From assembly GCA_038521345.1 (NCBI GenBank), contig JBCBKU010000002.1:286891-350890 (forward strand): a stretch of 64,000 nucleotides of DNA, read 5' to 3'. Position numbers and translations under genes: made by a program. Positions 8,386 through 16,867 of the stretch are shown piece by piece (the first letter of the stretch is position 1; each line of letters starts with the position of its first letter). This DNA comes from JBCBKU01 sp038521345. GTDB taxonomy: Bacteria > Pseudomonadota > Alphaproteobacteria > Rhodobacterales > Rhodobacteraceae. The notes under the pieces were generated by a model that was given only the letters and a program-made list of their open reading frames with translations, did not search any database and was not told the origin of the DNA.

Positions 8386-9584
8386 TGCGCCACCCCCGCG
8401 TCCCGGGCCGCATCTAGGATCGGGAGTCGCGTCACCGGATCGGGAAAGACCTGTTGGGCCTCGGTCCAGATGGCAGCGGCATCCTCGCGCTGGCCCAATA
8501 CGCCAAGCGCGCGGATCAGGCGCGCCCAATCTTCCGGTGGGCCACCGTCCTCAGCCAGCCGGCTCGACAGCGAGGCGACCATGCCCTCGATCATGGCCAT
8601 CCGTTCGGTCGGGCTCATTTGTTCCGCGGCCGCCACGTCGTCGGCGGTCGGCCCACGACCCAGTTCGGGTAATACGTAGTCCACGCCCGCCAGGGCCGCG
8701 ACCTGCTCGATTTGCGCACGGATCGGCAGGGCCCACGGCGCTTGGTCCGACGTTCCCTCAAGAAGACGACGCCAGATGCGGAAGGCGCGGTCGGGTCGAC
8801 CGGTCTGGGCCTCGAGAAGGCCGGCATAATAAAGGGCGGTTCCGTTCCCGGGATCGCGGCTCAGCGTTGCGCCGATGGCCGCCTCGGCCTCTGGCGAGAC
8901 ATATCCTCCGGCCGCGAGGATAAGGACATCTGCCAACCGAGCATGGTCTTCGGCCGTTGCGTTTTCTCCCAAGATGCCGATCACCCTGGTCTGCGCCGCT
9001 GCCGCCGCCTGAAACCGCCCGAGGTTGGCCTCGTGCTGGGCCAGCAAGCGGTGGCCTTGCAAATCGTCGGGCCTGTCCTCCAGCGCTTCGCGTAGCCGGG
9101 TCACGAGAGTGAGGTGCTCAGGCTGGGCATCTGGCCGCAGGCTCTCCGGGATTGCGCGTTCGGCTTCGGCTTGGCCCGGACGGTCGGCGCGGGCCGCATC
9201 TGCGAGTGCGATCCGCCGATCAAGCGGAAGATCCGGATAGCCCGGTGCACCGATCACCATGTAAAGCGCGATCGCTCCACCAAACGAGATCGCGGCCACT
9301 GCAGCTGCCGCAATGACCCGTCCCCGCTCTGGTCCGCCGGATGCCGCGGCACTCGCAACGGCCTTGTCTGCAGCCAGAAGCCGGCGCGAAACCTCGATCC
9401 GCGCGGCCTCGGCTTCCTCGTCGCCGAGAACGCCGCGGGCCACATCGCGGTCGACCTCGCGAAGCTGGTCGCGATAGATAGCGACGTCACCCGAAGAACC
9501 CGCGCCCGCGTCTTGCCAAAGTGCGCGGACGAGCGTGGCCGCGACCAAAGCTGCAAAGCCAAGGGCAATGATCCAAAACGCCAT
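8382..9584 (-). CDS. ccmI: c-type cytochrome biogenesis protein CcmI
   Basis: A 400-residue membrane protein with an N-terminal helix (MAFWIIALGFAALVAATLV), a leucine-zipper-like cytoplasmic stretch (YRDQLREVDRDVARGVL), a second helix near residue 95-115, and a periplasmic TPR-rich domain that holds apocytochrome c for heme ligation. The other ccm genes in this window (ccmABCDG) are 34 kb away, which is usual for Rhodobacterales. It is the first gene of a unit with ruvX and DUF1289, and is divergent from soxB across a 188-base gap. Confidence 0.9.
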   Translation of the reverse strand: MAFWIIALGFAALVAATLVRALWQDAGAGSSGDVAIYRDQLREVDRDVARGVLGDEEAEAARIEVSRRLLAADKAVASAAASGGPERGRVIAAAAVAAISFGGAIALYMVIGAPGYPDLPLDRRIALADAARADRPGQAEAERAIPESLRPDAQPEHLTLVTRLREALEDRPDDLQGHRLLAQHEANLGRFQAAAAAQTRVIGILGENATAEDHARLADVLILAAGGYVSPEAEAAIGATLSRDPGNGTALYYAGLLEAQTGRPDRAFRIWRRLLEGTSDQAPWALPIRAQIEQVAALAGVDYVLPELGRGPTADDVAAAEQMSPTERMAMIEGMVASLSSRLAEDGGPPEDWARLIRALGVLGQREDAAAIWTEAQQVFPDPVTRLPILDAARDAGVAQ

Positions 9585-9772
9585 GCGATATCAACCTCCT
9601 CGGCATCATCTATAGTCACCTGCGCCCGGGTGGTAGCCCCCGGCCTCACCCCTCGGGCGCGATGTCGCATTTGACGCGTTTCTGCCGCCCGCGACTTGGA
9701 AAACCCGCACATTTCCGATCAAAACGGTCCGGCGGCGGCGTGAGGCCGCCAGTATTGGGGAGCCTTCGGCCC

Positions 9773-11017
9773 ATGCAACGCTACTCGGTTTTCGCCGTTG
9801 CCCGCGAGGCGCTGCGCCAGCATGCGGGCTGGGATCGCGCCTGGGCGTCCCCGGAGCCGCGGGCCGGTTACGATGCGATCATCGTGGGTGCGGGGGGGCA
9901 CGGTCTCGCCTCCGCCTACTATCTCGGCAAGAACCACGGCATCAAAAATGTCGCCGTGATCGAGAAAGGCTGGCTCGGCGGAGGAAACACGGGCCGCAAT
10001 ACGACGATCATCCGCTCGAACTATCTGCAGGATGCTTCGGCCGCGATTTATGAGAAGTCGCGGGCGCTTTATGAGACGCTGAGCCAGGAACTGAACTACA
10101 ACGTCATGTTTTCGCCGCGCGGTGTCATGATGTTGGCCCAGACCGAGCACGAGGTGCGGGGGTATCACCGGACTGCGCATGCGAATGCACTGCAAGGGGT
10201 CGAAACCCGGTTCATCGGCCCATCCGAAGTCAAACGTCTTTGTCCGATCATCGAAACCCGCGGACCCCGCTACCCCGTGCTCGGCGCGCTTTGGCAGCCA
10301 AGGGGGGGCACGGCGCGGCACGATGCGGTGGCTTGGGGGTACGCGCGGGCCTGTTCGGATATGGGCATGCACATCATCGAGAATTGCGAAGTTACAGGTG
10401 TTCGGTCGGACAGGGGACAGGTGACGGGGGTCGAGACATCAAAGGGTCCGATCACGACCAGCAAGCTCGGTATCGTCGTGGCAGGGCATTCCGGTGTCCT
10501 TGCCGATATGGCGGGTTTTCGACTGCCGGTGGAAAGCGTTGCGCTGCAGGCGCTGGTCTCGGAACCGATCAAGCCCTGCATGGACGTCGTCGTTATGGCC
10601 AATACAGTACACGGGTACATGAGCCAGTCAGACAAGGGCGAGATGGTCATCGGTGGGGGCGCTGACGGCTACAACAACTACACCCAGCGCGGGTCATTCC
10701 ATCACATCGAGGAGACCGTCCGGGCCCTGATCGAGACATTTCCGATGATTTCGCGCCTTAAGATGCTGCGCCAATGGGGCGGCATCGTCGACATGACCGG
10801 AGATCGTTCGCCCATTCTGTCGGCGACGCCTCTTGGGGGCTGCTACATCAACTGCGGTTGGGGCACGGGTGGGTTCAAGGCCATCCCGGGATCCGGTTGG
10901 GGGTTTGCCGAGTTGATGGCCAAGGGGCAGTCGCCTTTGACGGCGGAATTCGGTTTGGAACGGTTCCGTGAAGGACGGTTTATCGACGAAAGCGTTGCCG
11001 CCGGGGTCGCGCATTGA
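9773..11017 (+). CDS. soxB: Sarcosine oxidase subunit beta
   Basis: A 414-residue flavoprotein subunit of the heterotetrameric sarcosine oxidase, which demethylates sarcosine to glycine and passes the one-carbon unit to tetrahydrofolate. The dinucleotide motif DAIIVGAGGHGLASAYYLG starts near residue 34. GGTARHD near residues 178-184 probably holds the His that binds FMN covalently (His183 by family knowledge, not verified). The ATG at 9773 gives the standard N-terminus MQRYSVFAVAREAL. It heads soxB-(small genes)-soxD-soxA-soxG. Confidence 0.94.
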   Translation: MQRYSVFAVAREALRQHAGWDRAWASPEPRAGYDAIIVGAGGHGLASAYYLGKNHGIKNVAVIEKGWLGGGNTGRNTTIIRSNYLQDASAAIYEKSRALYETLSQELNYNVMFSPRGVMMLAQTEHEVRGYHRTAHANALQGVETRFIGPSEVKRLCPIIETRGPRYPVLGALWQPRGGTARHDAVAWGYARACSDMGMHIIENCEVTGVRSDRGQVTGVETSKGPITTSKLGIVVAGHSGVLADMAGFRLPVESVALQALVSEPIKPCMDVVVMANTVHGYMSQSDKGEMVIGGGADGYNNYTQRGSFHHIEETVRALIETFPMISRLKMLRQWGGIVDMTGDRSPILSATPLGGCYINCGWGTGGFKAIPGSGWGFAELMAKGQSPLTAEFGLERFREGRFIDESVAAGVAH

Positions 11018-11019
11018 TG

Positions 11020-11211
11020 TCAGTCGCCAACATCCCCGCCAAGATCCTCGTTGCCGCCGCCGCGATCGGTCCGAACCCGACCGGCGGTCATAAATTCGTC
11101 GATATCACCGTCGCCGGTGCCCTCGTTGGTCGTATTGCGCGTGTTCCGGTTCCGCCAGATCACAAATGCAGGAATCGCAAGGGCGGCCGCAAGGATGAGA
11201 AACAACTCCAT
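11020..11211 (-). CDS. Small membrane protein, unknown
   Basis: A 63-residue frame on the minus strand that ends 3 bases from the soxB stop. It has one N-terminal membrane helix (MELFLILAAALAIPAFVIW), a basic turn (RNRNTRN) and a hydrophilic Gly/Asp-rich tail. Third-position GC is high, as in real genes here, but the ribosome site is weak and I recognise no family. It runs against the sox operon and could be antisense to any soxB-soxD readthrough transcript. Confidence 0.42.
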   Translation of the reverse strand: MELFLILAAALAIPAFVIWRNRNTRNTTNEGTGDGDIDEFMTAGRVRTDRGGGNEDLGGDVGD

Positions 11212-11345
11212 AAACCAGAGATGGGTTCAGATCCCTCCGGCGGCAAGGAGTGGCGCTGCCATTTGACCTTTTTGCTGCTTGTGCCGGGCTTGACCTCGGC
11301 GCTTCGGAGCATAGCTGTCGGGAACGAAATCACGGAGCGATCGCC

Positions 11346-11528
11346 ATGCAAGCCATCCTCGCCCGGTTGCCAGACCGCGCGTATTTCGATCGAAACAGCG
11401 GCAAGCTCGCGGGCTTTGGCGCCGGACTTCTGGGCGGCGCGCTTCTCATGGCCTTTTTCACCGTGGCTTATTCCGGCGAGGGCTTTGGGCGCGATCCCCG
11501 TCCGGTGGAGCAGGTCTACTTCCCCTGA
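11346..11528 (+). CDS. Small membrane protein between soxB and soxD
   Basis: A 60-residue protein starting at an ATG with a GGAG site 7 bases upstream. It has an amphipathic N-terminus (MQAILARLPDRAYFDRNSGK), one Gly-rich membrane helix (GFGAGLLGGALLMAFFTVAY) and a short polar tail. No known family is recognised. A longer frame from 11250 exists but has no good ribosome site. It lies in the sox operon interval on the sox strand. Confidence 0.5.
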   Translation: MQAILARLPDRAYFDRNSGKLAGFGAGLLGGALLMAFFTVAYSGEGFGRDPRPVEQVYFP

Positions 11529-11702
11529 GACACCGCAGCCCGGCACGGCCATTTCGGCGGCGGATGGCCGAGATGTTTCAGCTTTTCCCGCAGGTTTAAG
11601 CGCAAATCGGGCGCAAAGATGTCATCCCCCTGACGGCAGCGATGGTTCCCCGGCATGCTTCCACTGCGATCCCCGAGTGGGATCTCAGGAGGAGGACCAT
11701 CC

Positions 11703-11921
11703 ATGTCGAACTACGATTATCGGCCGAACGATCTTCACGGCAGCCGGGCGCTCGACACCGCGACAGAGGGCGCAAGCTCTGGCGTCTGGATTGTTGTCGG
11801 ACTTATCGCCGTGCTGGCACTTATCGGGATGCTTGTATTCGGAGGCGCGAGTACCGACGGAACGGCGCCATCTGTCGCCCCAGATGGCAGCTCGGCCGGG
11901 GCTCCAGCCTCGGACGGCTGA
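11703..11921 (+). CDS. Small single-pass membrane protein between soxB and soxD
   Basis: A 72-residue protein with a very strong AGGAGGA site 8 bases before the ATG at 11703. Polar N-terminus (MSNYDYRPNDLHGSRALDT), one membrane helix near residues 27-46 (GVWIVVGLIAVLALIGMLVF) and a Ser/Ala/Pro-rich tail. The unusually good ribosome site argues that it is translated. I know no function; its place before soxD suggests co-expression with sarcosine oxidase. Confidence 0.6.
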   Translation: MSNYDYRPNDLHGSRALDTATEGASSGVWIVVGLIAVLALIGMLVFGGASTDGTAPSVAPDGSSAGAPASDG

Positions 11922-12053
11922 CCCTCGGCGCGCGGTCCGTCCGGGCCGCCCCGGCGGGGGACGAGGGACCCCCGCCGGACCTGGGACCCGCATCGGCGCG
12001 ATCCAAACAGGATCGGGTTTCACTCGGCCGGTTGCCGGGATGGAGGTCCGGCC

Positions 12054-12383
12054 GTGTTGATCCTGAGATGTCCCTATTGCGGGGTTGAGGCCGACGAGAC
12101 CGAGCTTGCGCCCGGCGGCGAGGCCCATGTCGTGCGTGCCGGTCCGGACAGCGATGACGCGGACTTTGAAGCCTATCTGTTCCTTCGAGAGAACCCCAAA
12201 GGCATCCATTTCGAACGCTGGCGCCACGCGGCGGGTTGCGGCAAGTGGTTTTTGGCCGCGCGCTGCACCACCACGCTTGAGGTCTTCGGAACCTATCCCG
12301 CGCAAACTACGGAGCCGCCGCAAGAGGTGCGCGATCGCCTTTCCGGGCGCCGGCCGGGCTGGAGCTGGAGATTCTGGACATGA
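12054..12383 (+). CDS. soxD: Sarcosine oxidase subunit delta
   Basis: A 109-residue zinc-binding subunit. The Cys pair in LRCPYCGVEADETEL near the N-terminus and the later H-x3-C of RHAAGCGKWF form the expected zinc site. The body YLFLRENPKGIHFERW is characteristic of SoxD. It is normally placed right behind soxB; here 1,036 bases with three small genes separate them. soxA follows after 43 bases. Confidence 0.92.
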   Translation: MLILRCPYCGVEADETELAPGGEAHVVRAGPDSDDADFEAYLFLRENPKGIHFERWRHAAGCGKWFLAARCTTTLEVFGTYPAQTTEPPQEVRDRLSGRRPGWSWRFWT

Positions 12384-12426
12384 TGGCTCGCGGCGCCTTG
12401 CAACTCCGCATTCGAAAGGTGAGTTC

Positions 12427-15400
12427 ATGAGTGGACGCCTTTCTCATGGCGGTCGGCTGATCGACCGCACGCGTCCCCTCGCGTTTCGGTTCAACGACCG
12501 GCCCATGCGCGGCTTTGGTGGGGATACGCTTGCTTCGGCCCTGCTCGCCAATGATCAGCTGCTCATGGGTCGTTCCTTTAAGTACCACCGGCCACGCGGT
12601 GTTGTCGGTGCGGGTCCGGAAGAACCGAACGCGCTAATGAACCTCGGCGAGGGACCGACGCTGGAGCCGAACCAGCGCGCCACGGTGACCGAGCTCTTTG
12701 ATGGCCTGACGGCCACCACCCAGAACCATTGGCCGTCGCTTGAGTTCGATCTCGGCGCGGTGAATTCGCTATTGTCGCAATTTCTGCCAGCGGGCTTCTA
12801 CTACAAGATGTTTATGCATCCGCGGCCCTTCTGGAAGCACATATATGAGCCCTTCATCCGGCAATCGGCGGGCCTTGGGCGGCCGCCCGCCGCGCGGGAC
12901 GCGGACGAGTACGAACACTTCTATGCTCACACGGATGTTCTTGTTGTCGGCGGCGGAGTGGCCGGGTTGCAAGCGGCCCGCTCAGCCTCGGAAGCCGGGG
13001 CCGAAGTGCTTTTGATCGATCAGGGTGTCGAATGGGGCGGGCGAGCCCATCTGGATGCTGGCCCGATTGACGGGGCATCCGCGTCGGACTGGGTCTCGGG
13101 CGCGGTGCGCGATCTTGAAGGTCTGGCCAATGTCCGCCTTCGGCTGCGTACGACCGGCGCCGGCATTTACGATCATGGCTACGTGCTGGCGCTCGAACAG
13201 GTTTCGGACCATGTGCCCGGCTCCGACGGGCCACGCCACCGGCTTTGGAAAATCCGCGCCAAGCAGATCATTCTGGCAACCGGTGCAATCGAGCGTCCCC
13301 TGGTCTTTCCGGGCAATGACATTCCCGGTGTGATGCTTGCCTCGGCAGTCCGTGACTACGTCGGTCATTGGGCCGTGAATCCCGGGGATCGGACGGTGGT
13401 GGTGACGAACAATGACGACGCTTATCGTACCGCCATAGCACTGAAAGATGCGGGGCTTGACGTTCCGGCCATCATCGACGCGCGGTCGATGGTCACCGGC
13501 GCGCTTCCGGAACTTGCCCGGCAAAAAGGCATCGACGTGCATGCGGGGCGTGCCGTTGCCTCGGTGAAAGGCGTGGCACGGGTTGAGGGGGTCGCCATCG
13601 CCGCAATGGCGGGCGAGGGCCACACGACCGAGGTGGTGCCGTGCGATGCCGTCGCCATGTCGGGCGGCTGGTCGCCAGCCGTCCATCTCTGGTCCCATAC
13701 CGGGGGAAAACTGCTCTGGAACGATGCCCATGCGCTGTTCCAACCGGACCCGGACCGCGCGCCGTCAGGGGCCGATGGGCAGCCCTTCGTGGCCGTCGCC
13801 GGTGTCGCAGCAGGCCCCCATGGACCTGAGGGGGACCTTGGTACTGCAGCCGCTCTCGAAAGCGCGACTGACACGTCCCGAAGCGTTCTGGCGCGACTGG
13901 GCAAGCGGCCAAAGCGACGGCACGTGCCAAAGGCGGAGTCAGTACGTGAAGCGCCGATGAAGCCGGTCTGGATCATGCCGGAAGGTGCGGGAGACGCGTC
14001 GAGGGCAAAGGCCTTTCTCGATTTTCAGAACGACGTAAAGGTTTCAGACGTGGACCTCGCCGCGCGTGAGGGGTTCGAGAGTGTCGAACATGCCAAGCGC
14101 TACACAACCCTCGGTATGGCCACCGATCAGGGTAAACTGAGCAACGTCAACGGTCTCGCCATACTGGCGGATGCCCGTGGCGTGCCCGTTCCCGAGGTCG
14201 GGACCACCACGTTCCGGCCGCCCTATACTCCGATCTCGATGGGCGCCATCGGGGGCGAGGCGCGCGGCGCTTTGTTCCAGCCCGTCCGCCGCACGCCGAT
14301 CCATGACTGGCACGAGGCCAATGGCGCCGCCTGGGAACCTGTCGGGCATTGGCGGCGCCCCTACTGCTATCGTCGGCCAGGCGAGGCCATTGAAGACTCC
14401 GTCGCCCGAGAGATCACGGCCACGCGGACGAGTGTCGGTCTCTTGGATGCCTCGACCCTTGGCAAGATCCTTGTAAAGGGTCCCGATGCCGGGCGTTTCC
14501 TCGACATGATGTATACAAACATGATGTCGAGCCTTGGTGAGGGGCGCTGCCGATACGGTCTCATGTGCTCTGAGAACGGGTTCCTGATCGATGACGGGGT
14601 GGTTGCGCGGATCGGACCCGACACGTGGCTCTGCCATACAACCTCAGGGGGCGCTGACCGCATCCACGCCCATTTCGAGGACTGGCTTCAGTGTGAGTGG
14701 TGGGACTGGAAGGTCCACACCCTCAACGTGACAGAAGCCTATGCTCAGGTCGCGGTCGTTGGGCCCAAGGCTCGCGAGGTTCTGGACCGGTTGGGAGGCA
14801 TGGATCTCTCTGCGGAGGCGCTTCCATTCATGCGCTGGGCTGATGGAACGCTTGACGGAATCCCGGCCCGGGTCTTCCGGATCTCGTTCTCGGGTGAGCT
14901 CAGCTACGAAATTGCGGTCGCCGCGGGACAGGGTCGCGCATTGTGGGACGCGCTGCTGGAAGCCGGTGCGGGTGCGGGTATCACGCCCTATGGCACCGAA
15001 GCACTGCATGTCATGCGGGCCGAGAAGGGTTTCATCATGATCGGCGACGAAACCGACGGCACGGTGATTCCACAGGACCTTGGGCTTGACTGGGCGATAT
15101 CGAAGAAAAAGGACGATTTCCTAGGTAAACGTGCCCAGCAGCGGCCCCATATGACGGATCCCGACCGATGGCGGCTGGTGGGGCTCGAAACCTTGGACGG
15201 GTCCGTGCTGCCGGAAGGCGCCTACGCGGTGGACGAAGGGCAAAACGCCAATGGACAACGCAACATGCAGGGCCGGGTGACGTCGACTTATCATTCCCCC
15301 ACACTCGGACGGGGTATTGCGATGGGCCTTGTCCGCCACGGCCCGGCCCGGATGGGCGAGGTCCTGAGTTTTGCCCGAACCGATGGCAGCCTCGTTAAGG

Positions 15401-15456
15401 CGCGTATCGTCACCCCGGTCTTCTACGATCCCGAGGGGGAAAAGCAGAATGTCTGA
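12427..15456 (+). CDS. soxA: Sarcosine oxidase subunit alpha
   Basis: A 1009-residue subunit. Order: an N-terminal 2Fe-2S-like region lacking Cys ligands (GGDTLASALLAN), an FAD/NAD Rossmann part with VLVVGGGVAGLQAARSA near residue 170 and ATGAIERPLVFPGNDIPGVM near 290, and a C-terminal GcvT-like folate-binding half from about residue 620. It binds NAD and passes formaldehyde to tetrahydrofolate. The ATG at 12427 follows AAAGGTGAG; the open frame upstream overlaps soxD and is not coding. The stop overlaps the soxG start. Confidence 0.94.
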   Translation: MSGRLSHGGRLIDRTRPLAFRFNDRPMRGFGGDTLASALLANDQLLMGRSFKYHRPRGVVGAGPEEPNALMNLGEGPTLEPNQRATVTELFDGLTATTQNHWPSLEFDLGAVNSLLSQFLPAGFYYKMFMHPRPFWKHIYEPFIRQSAGLGRPPAARDADEYEHFYAHTDVLVVGGGVAGLQAARSASEAGAEVLLIDQGVEWGGRAHLDAGPIDGASASDWVSGAVRDLEGLANVRLRLRTTGAGIYDHGYVLALEQVSDHVPGSDGPRHRLWKIRAKQIILATGAIERPLVFPGNDIPGVMLASAVRDYVGHWAVNPGDRTVVVTNNDDAYRTAIALKDAGLDVPAIIDARSMVTGALPELARQKGIDVHAGRAVASVKGVARVEGVAIAAMAGEGHTTEVVPCDAVAMSGGWSPAVHLWSHTGGKLLWNDAHALFQPDPDRAPSGADGQPFVAVAGVAAGPHGPEGDLGTAAALESATDTSRSVLARLGKRPKRRHVPKAESVREAPMKPVWIMPEGAGDASRAKAFLDFQNDVKVSDVDLAAREGFESVEHAKRYTTLGMATDQGKLSNVNGLAILADARGVPVPEVGTTTFRPPYTPISMGAIGGEARGALFQPVRRTPIHDWHEANGAAWEPVGHWRRPYCYRRPGEAIEDSVAREITATRTSVGLLDASTLGKILVKGPDAGRFLDMMYTNMMSSLGEGRCRYGLMCSENGFLIDDGVVARIGPDTWLCHTTSGGADRIHAHFEDWLQCEWWDWKVHTLNVTEAYAQVAVVGPKAREVLDRLGGMDLSAEALPFMRWADGTLDGIPARVFRISFSGELSYEIAVAAGQGRALWDALLEAGAGAGITPYGTEALHVMRAEKGFIMIGDETDGTVIPQDLGLDWAISKKKDDFLGKRAQQRPHMTDPDRWRLVGLETLDGSVLPEGAYAVDEGQNANGQRNMQGRVTSTYHSPTLGRGIAMGLVRHGPARMGEVLSFARTDGSLVKARIVTPVFYDPEGEKQNV

Positions 15457-16015
15457 CCCCAGAAGCGCCCTCGACGGACATCGCTATGACGGGGCGGTCG
15501 CCATCGCCGATGCCGGACCGCGCGGGATGATCTCGGTCAAGGGGGACCTGGGCGCGTCGGGCCTCAAGAACGCGGCCACCGGCATCTCGGGGGTCGACTT
15601 TCCGGACATACGGGAAGCGAATTGCGTTGGCGAGAAGGGCCTGCTTTGGATGGCGCCCGACGAGATCATGGTGCTGACACCCCGCGCCGAGGCCGCAAAG
15701 GCGGTCGACGTTCTGACCCGGGCCATCGGGTCGACACATGGATTGGTCGCAGATGTATCTGATGCCCGCGCCCTGCTTTACGTCGAAGGTGCAGGGGGGC
15801 GTGACATTCTGGGCAAGCTGACACCGGCGGACCTGCGCCCGGGTGTCTTCGGAACGGGAGAGTTGCGGCGCACGCGGCTGGCTCAGATCCCGGCAGCGTT
15901 CTGGCTGCGCGATGCCGAAACGTTTGAGGTCATGGTTTTCAGATCGGTGGCCCGTTATGCGTTCGATCTTCTGGCGAATGCCGCGCGGCCCGGAACGATG
16001 ATCGGGCATCATTAG
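15449..16015 (+). CDS. soxG: Sarcosine oxidase subunit gamma
   Basis: A 188-residue SoxG, a GcvT-like fold without its own cofactor, needed for assembly of the tetramer. Typical stretches are GVDFPDIREAN, WMAPDEIMVLTP and the end VARYAFDLL. Its ATG lies 8 bases inside the end of soxA, so translation is coupled. It is the last gene of the sox operon. Confidence 0.9.
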   Translation: MSDPRSALDGHRYDGAVAIADAGPRGMISVKGDLGASGLKNAATGISGVDFPDIREANCVGEKGLLWMAPDEIMVLTPRAEAAKAVDVLTRAIGSTHGLVADVSDARALLYVEGAGGRDILGKLTPADLRPGVFGTGELRRTRLAQIPAAFWLRDAETFEVMVFRSVARYAFDLLANAARPGTMIGHH

Positions 16016-16133
16016 ACCGCGAACCCCTGTTTTTCCGAGAAGACCGCGGTGCCTTTGTCCCGGGCCTTGACCTTGACCCCCTTGCGCCTCAGGTATGCGG
16101 CAGACGACCGCAGCCAAACCCGAGGGGCACGCT

Positions 16134-16733
16134 ATGGCTTTTGACCTTCCTGATCTTCCCTACGCACACGACGCTCTTGCGGCCCATGGTATGAGCCAAG
16201 AGACGCTTGAGTATCACCACGACCTTCACCACAAGGCCTATGTCGACAACGGCAACAAGCTGATTGCTGGCACCGAGTGGGACGGCAAGAGCCTCGAAGA
16301 CATCATCACTGGCACCTACGACGCCAATGCGGTGGCCCAGAACGGTATCTTCAACAACATCAGCCAGCTTTGGAACCACAACCAGTTCTGGGAGATGATG
16401 GGGCCGGGCCAGACCGGTATGCCTGGCGAACTCGAAAGCGCGATCACCGAGGCGTTCGGATCGGTCGATGAGTTCAAGTCGCAATTCTCTGCCGCCGGCG
16501 CCGGACAATTCGGATCGGGCTGGGCGTGGCTGGTCAAGGACACGGACGGGTCGTTGAAAGTAACTAAGACCGAGAACGGCGTGAACCCGCTCTGCTTTGG
16601 CCAGACTGCGCTGCTGGGCTGCGATGTGTGGGAGCATTCTTACTACATCGATTTCCGCAACAAGCGCCCTGCCTACCTGACGAACTTCCTCGACAACCTC
16701 GTCAACTGGGAAAACGTTGCCTCGCGCATGTAA
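16134..16733 (+). CDS. sodB: Superoxide dismutase, Fe-type
   Basis: A 199-residue Fe/Mn superoxide dismutase that converts superoxide to peroxide in the cytosol. Metal ligands: His in LEYHHDLHHKAY, His in SQLWNHNQFW, and Asp/His in DVWEHSYYIDF. The Gln in ISQLWNH is placed as in E. coli SodB (AAQVWNH), supporting Fe rather than Mn. The ATG at 16134 follows GAGGGGC and gives the usual MAFDLPDLPYAHDAL start. A textbook terminator follows, so it is probably monocistronic. Confidence 0.95.
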   Translation: MAFDLPDLPYAHDALAAHGMSQETLEYHHDLHHKAYVDNGNKLIAGTEWDGKSLEDIITGTYDANAVAQNGIFNNISQLWNHNQFWEMMGPGQTGMPGELESAITEAFGSVDEFKSQFSAAGAGQFGSGWAWLVKDTDGSLKVTKTENGVNPLCFGQTALLGCDVWEHSYYIDFRNKRPAYLTNFLDNLVNWENVASRM

Positions 16734-16754
16734 GCTTCGGCTGCATCTTCAGAC

Positions 16755-16784
16755 AAAAGGCGCGCCCAATGAGCGCGCCTTTTT
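16755..16784 (+). terminator. Rho-independent terminator of sodB
   Basis: A perfect 11-bp stem (16755-16765 with 16773-16783) with a 7-base loop, ending in a run of five T (16780-16784), 21 bases after the sodB stop. The A-run on the left makes it potentially bidirectional, so it could also serve the convergent SHMT-like gene. Confidence 0.92.
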
Positions 16785-16867
16785 CATGAGCGGGAACCAG
16801 AACGCACAGGTCCGCTATGCGGACACAATTAGCCGTGGTCGAATACGACCCAGCCGCCGCTTTGCGG

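Noticed and set aside
16016..16092. A minus-strand frame downstream of soxG ending in LRRKGVKVKARDKGTAVFSEKQGFAV looked like a protein C-terminus.
   Set aside because: Only about 36 codons lie between stops, with no start codon or ribosome site; I could not tie it to any family.
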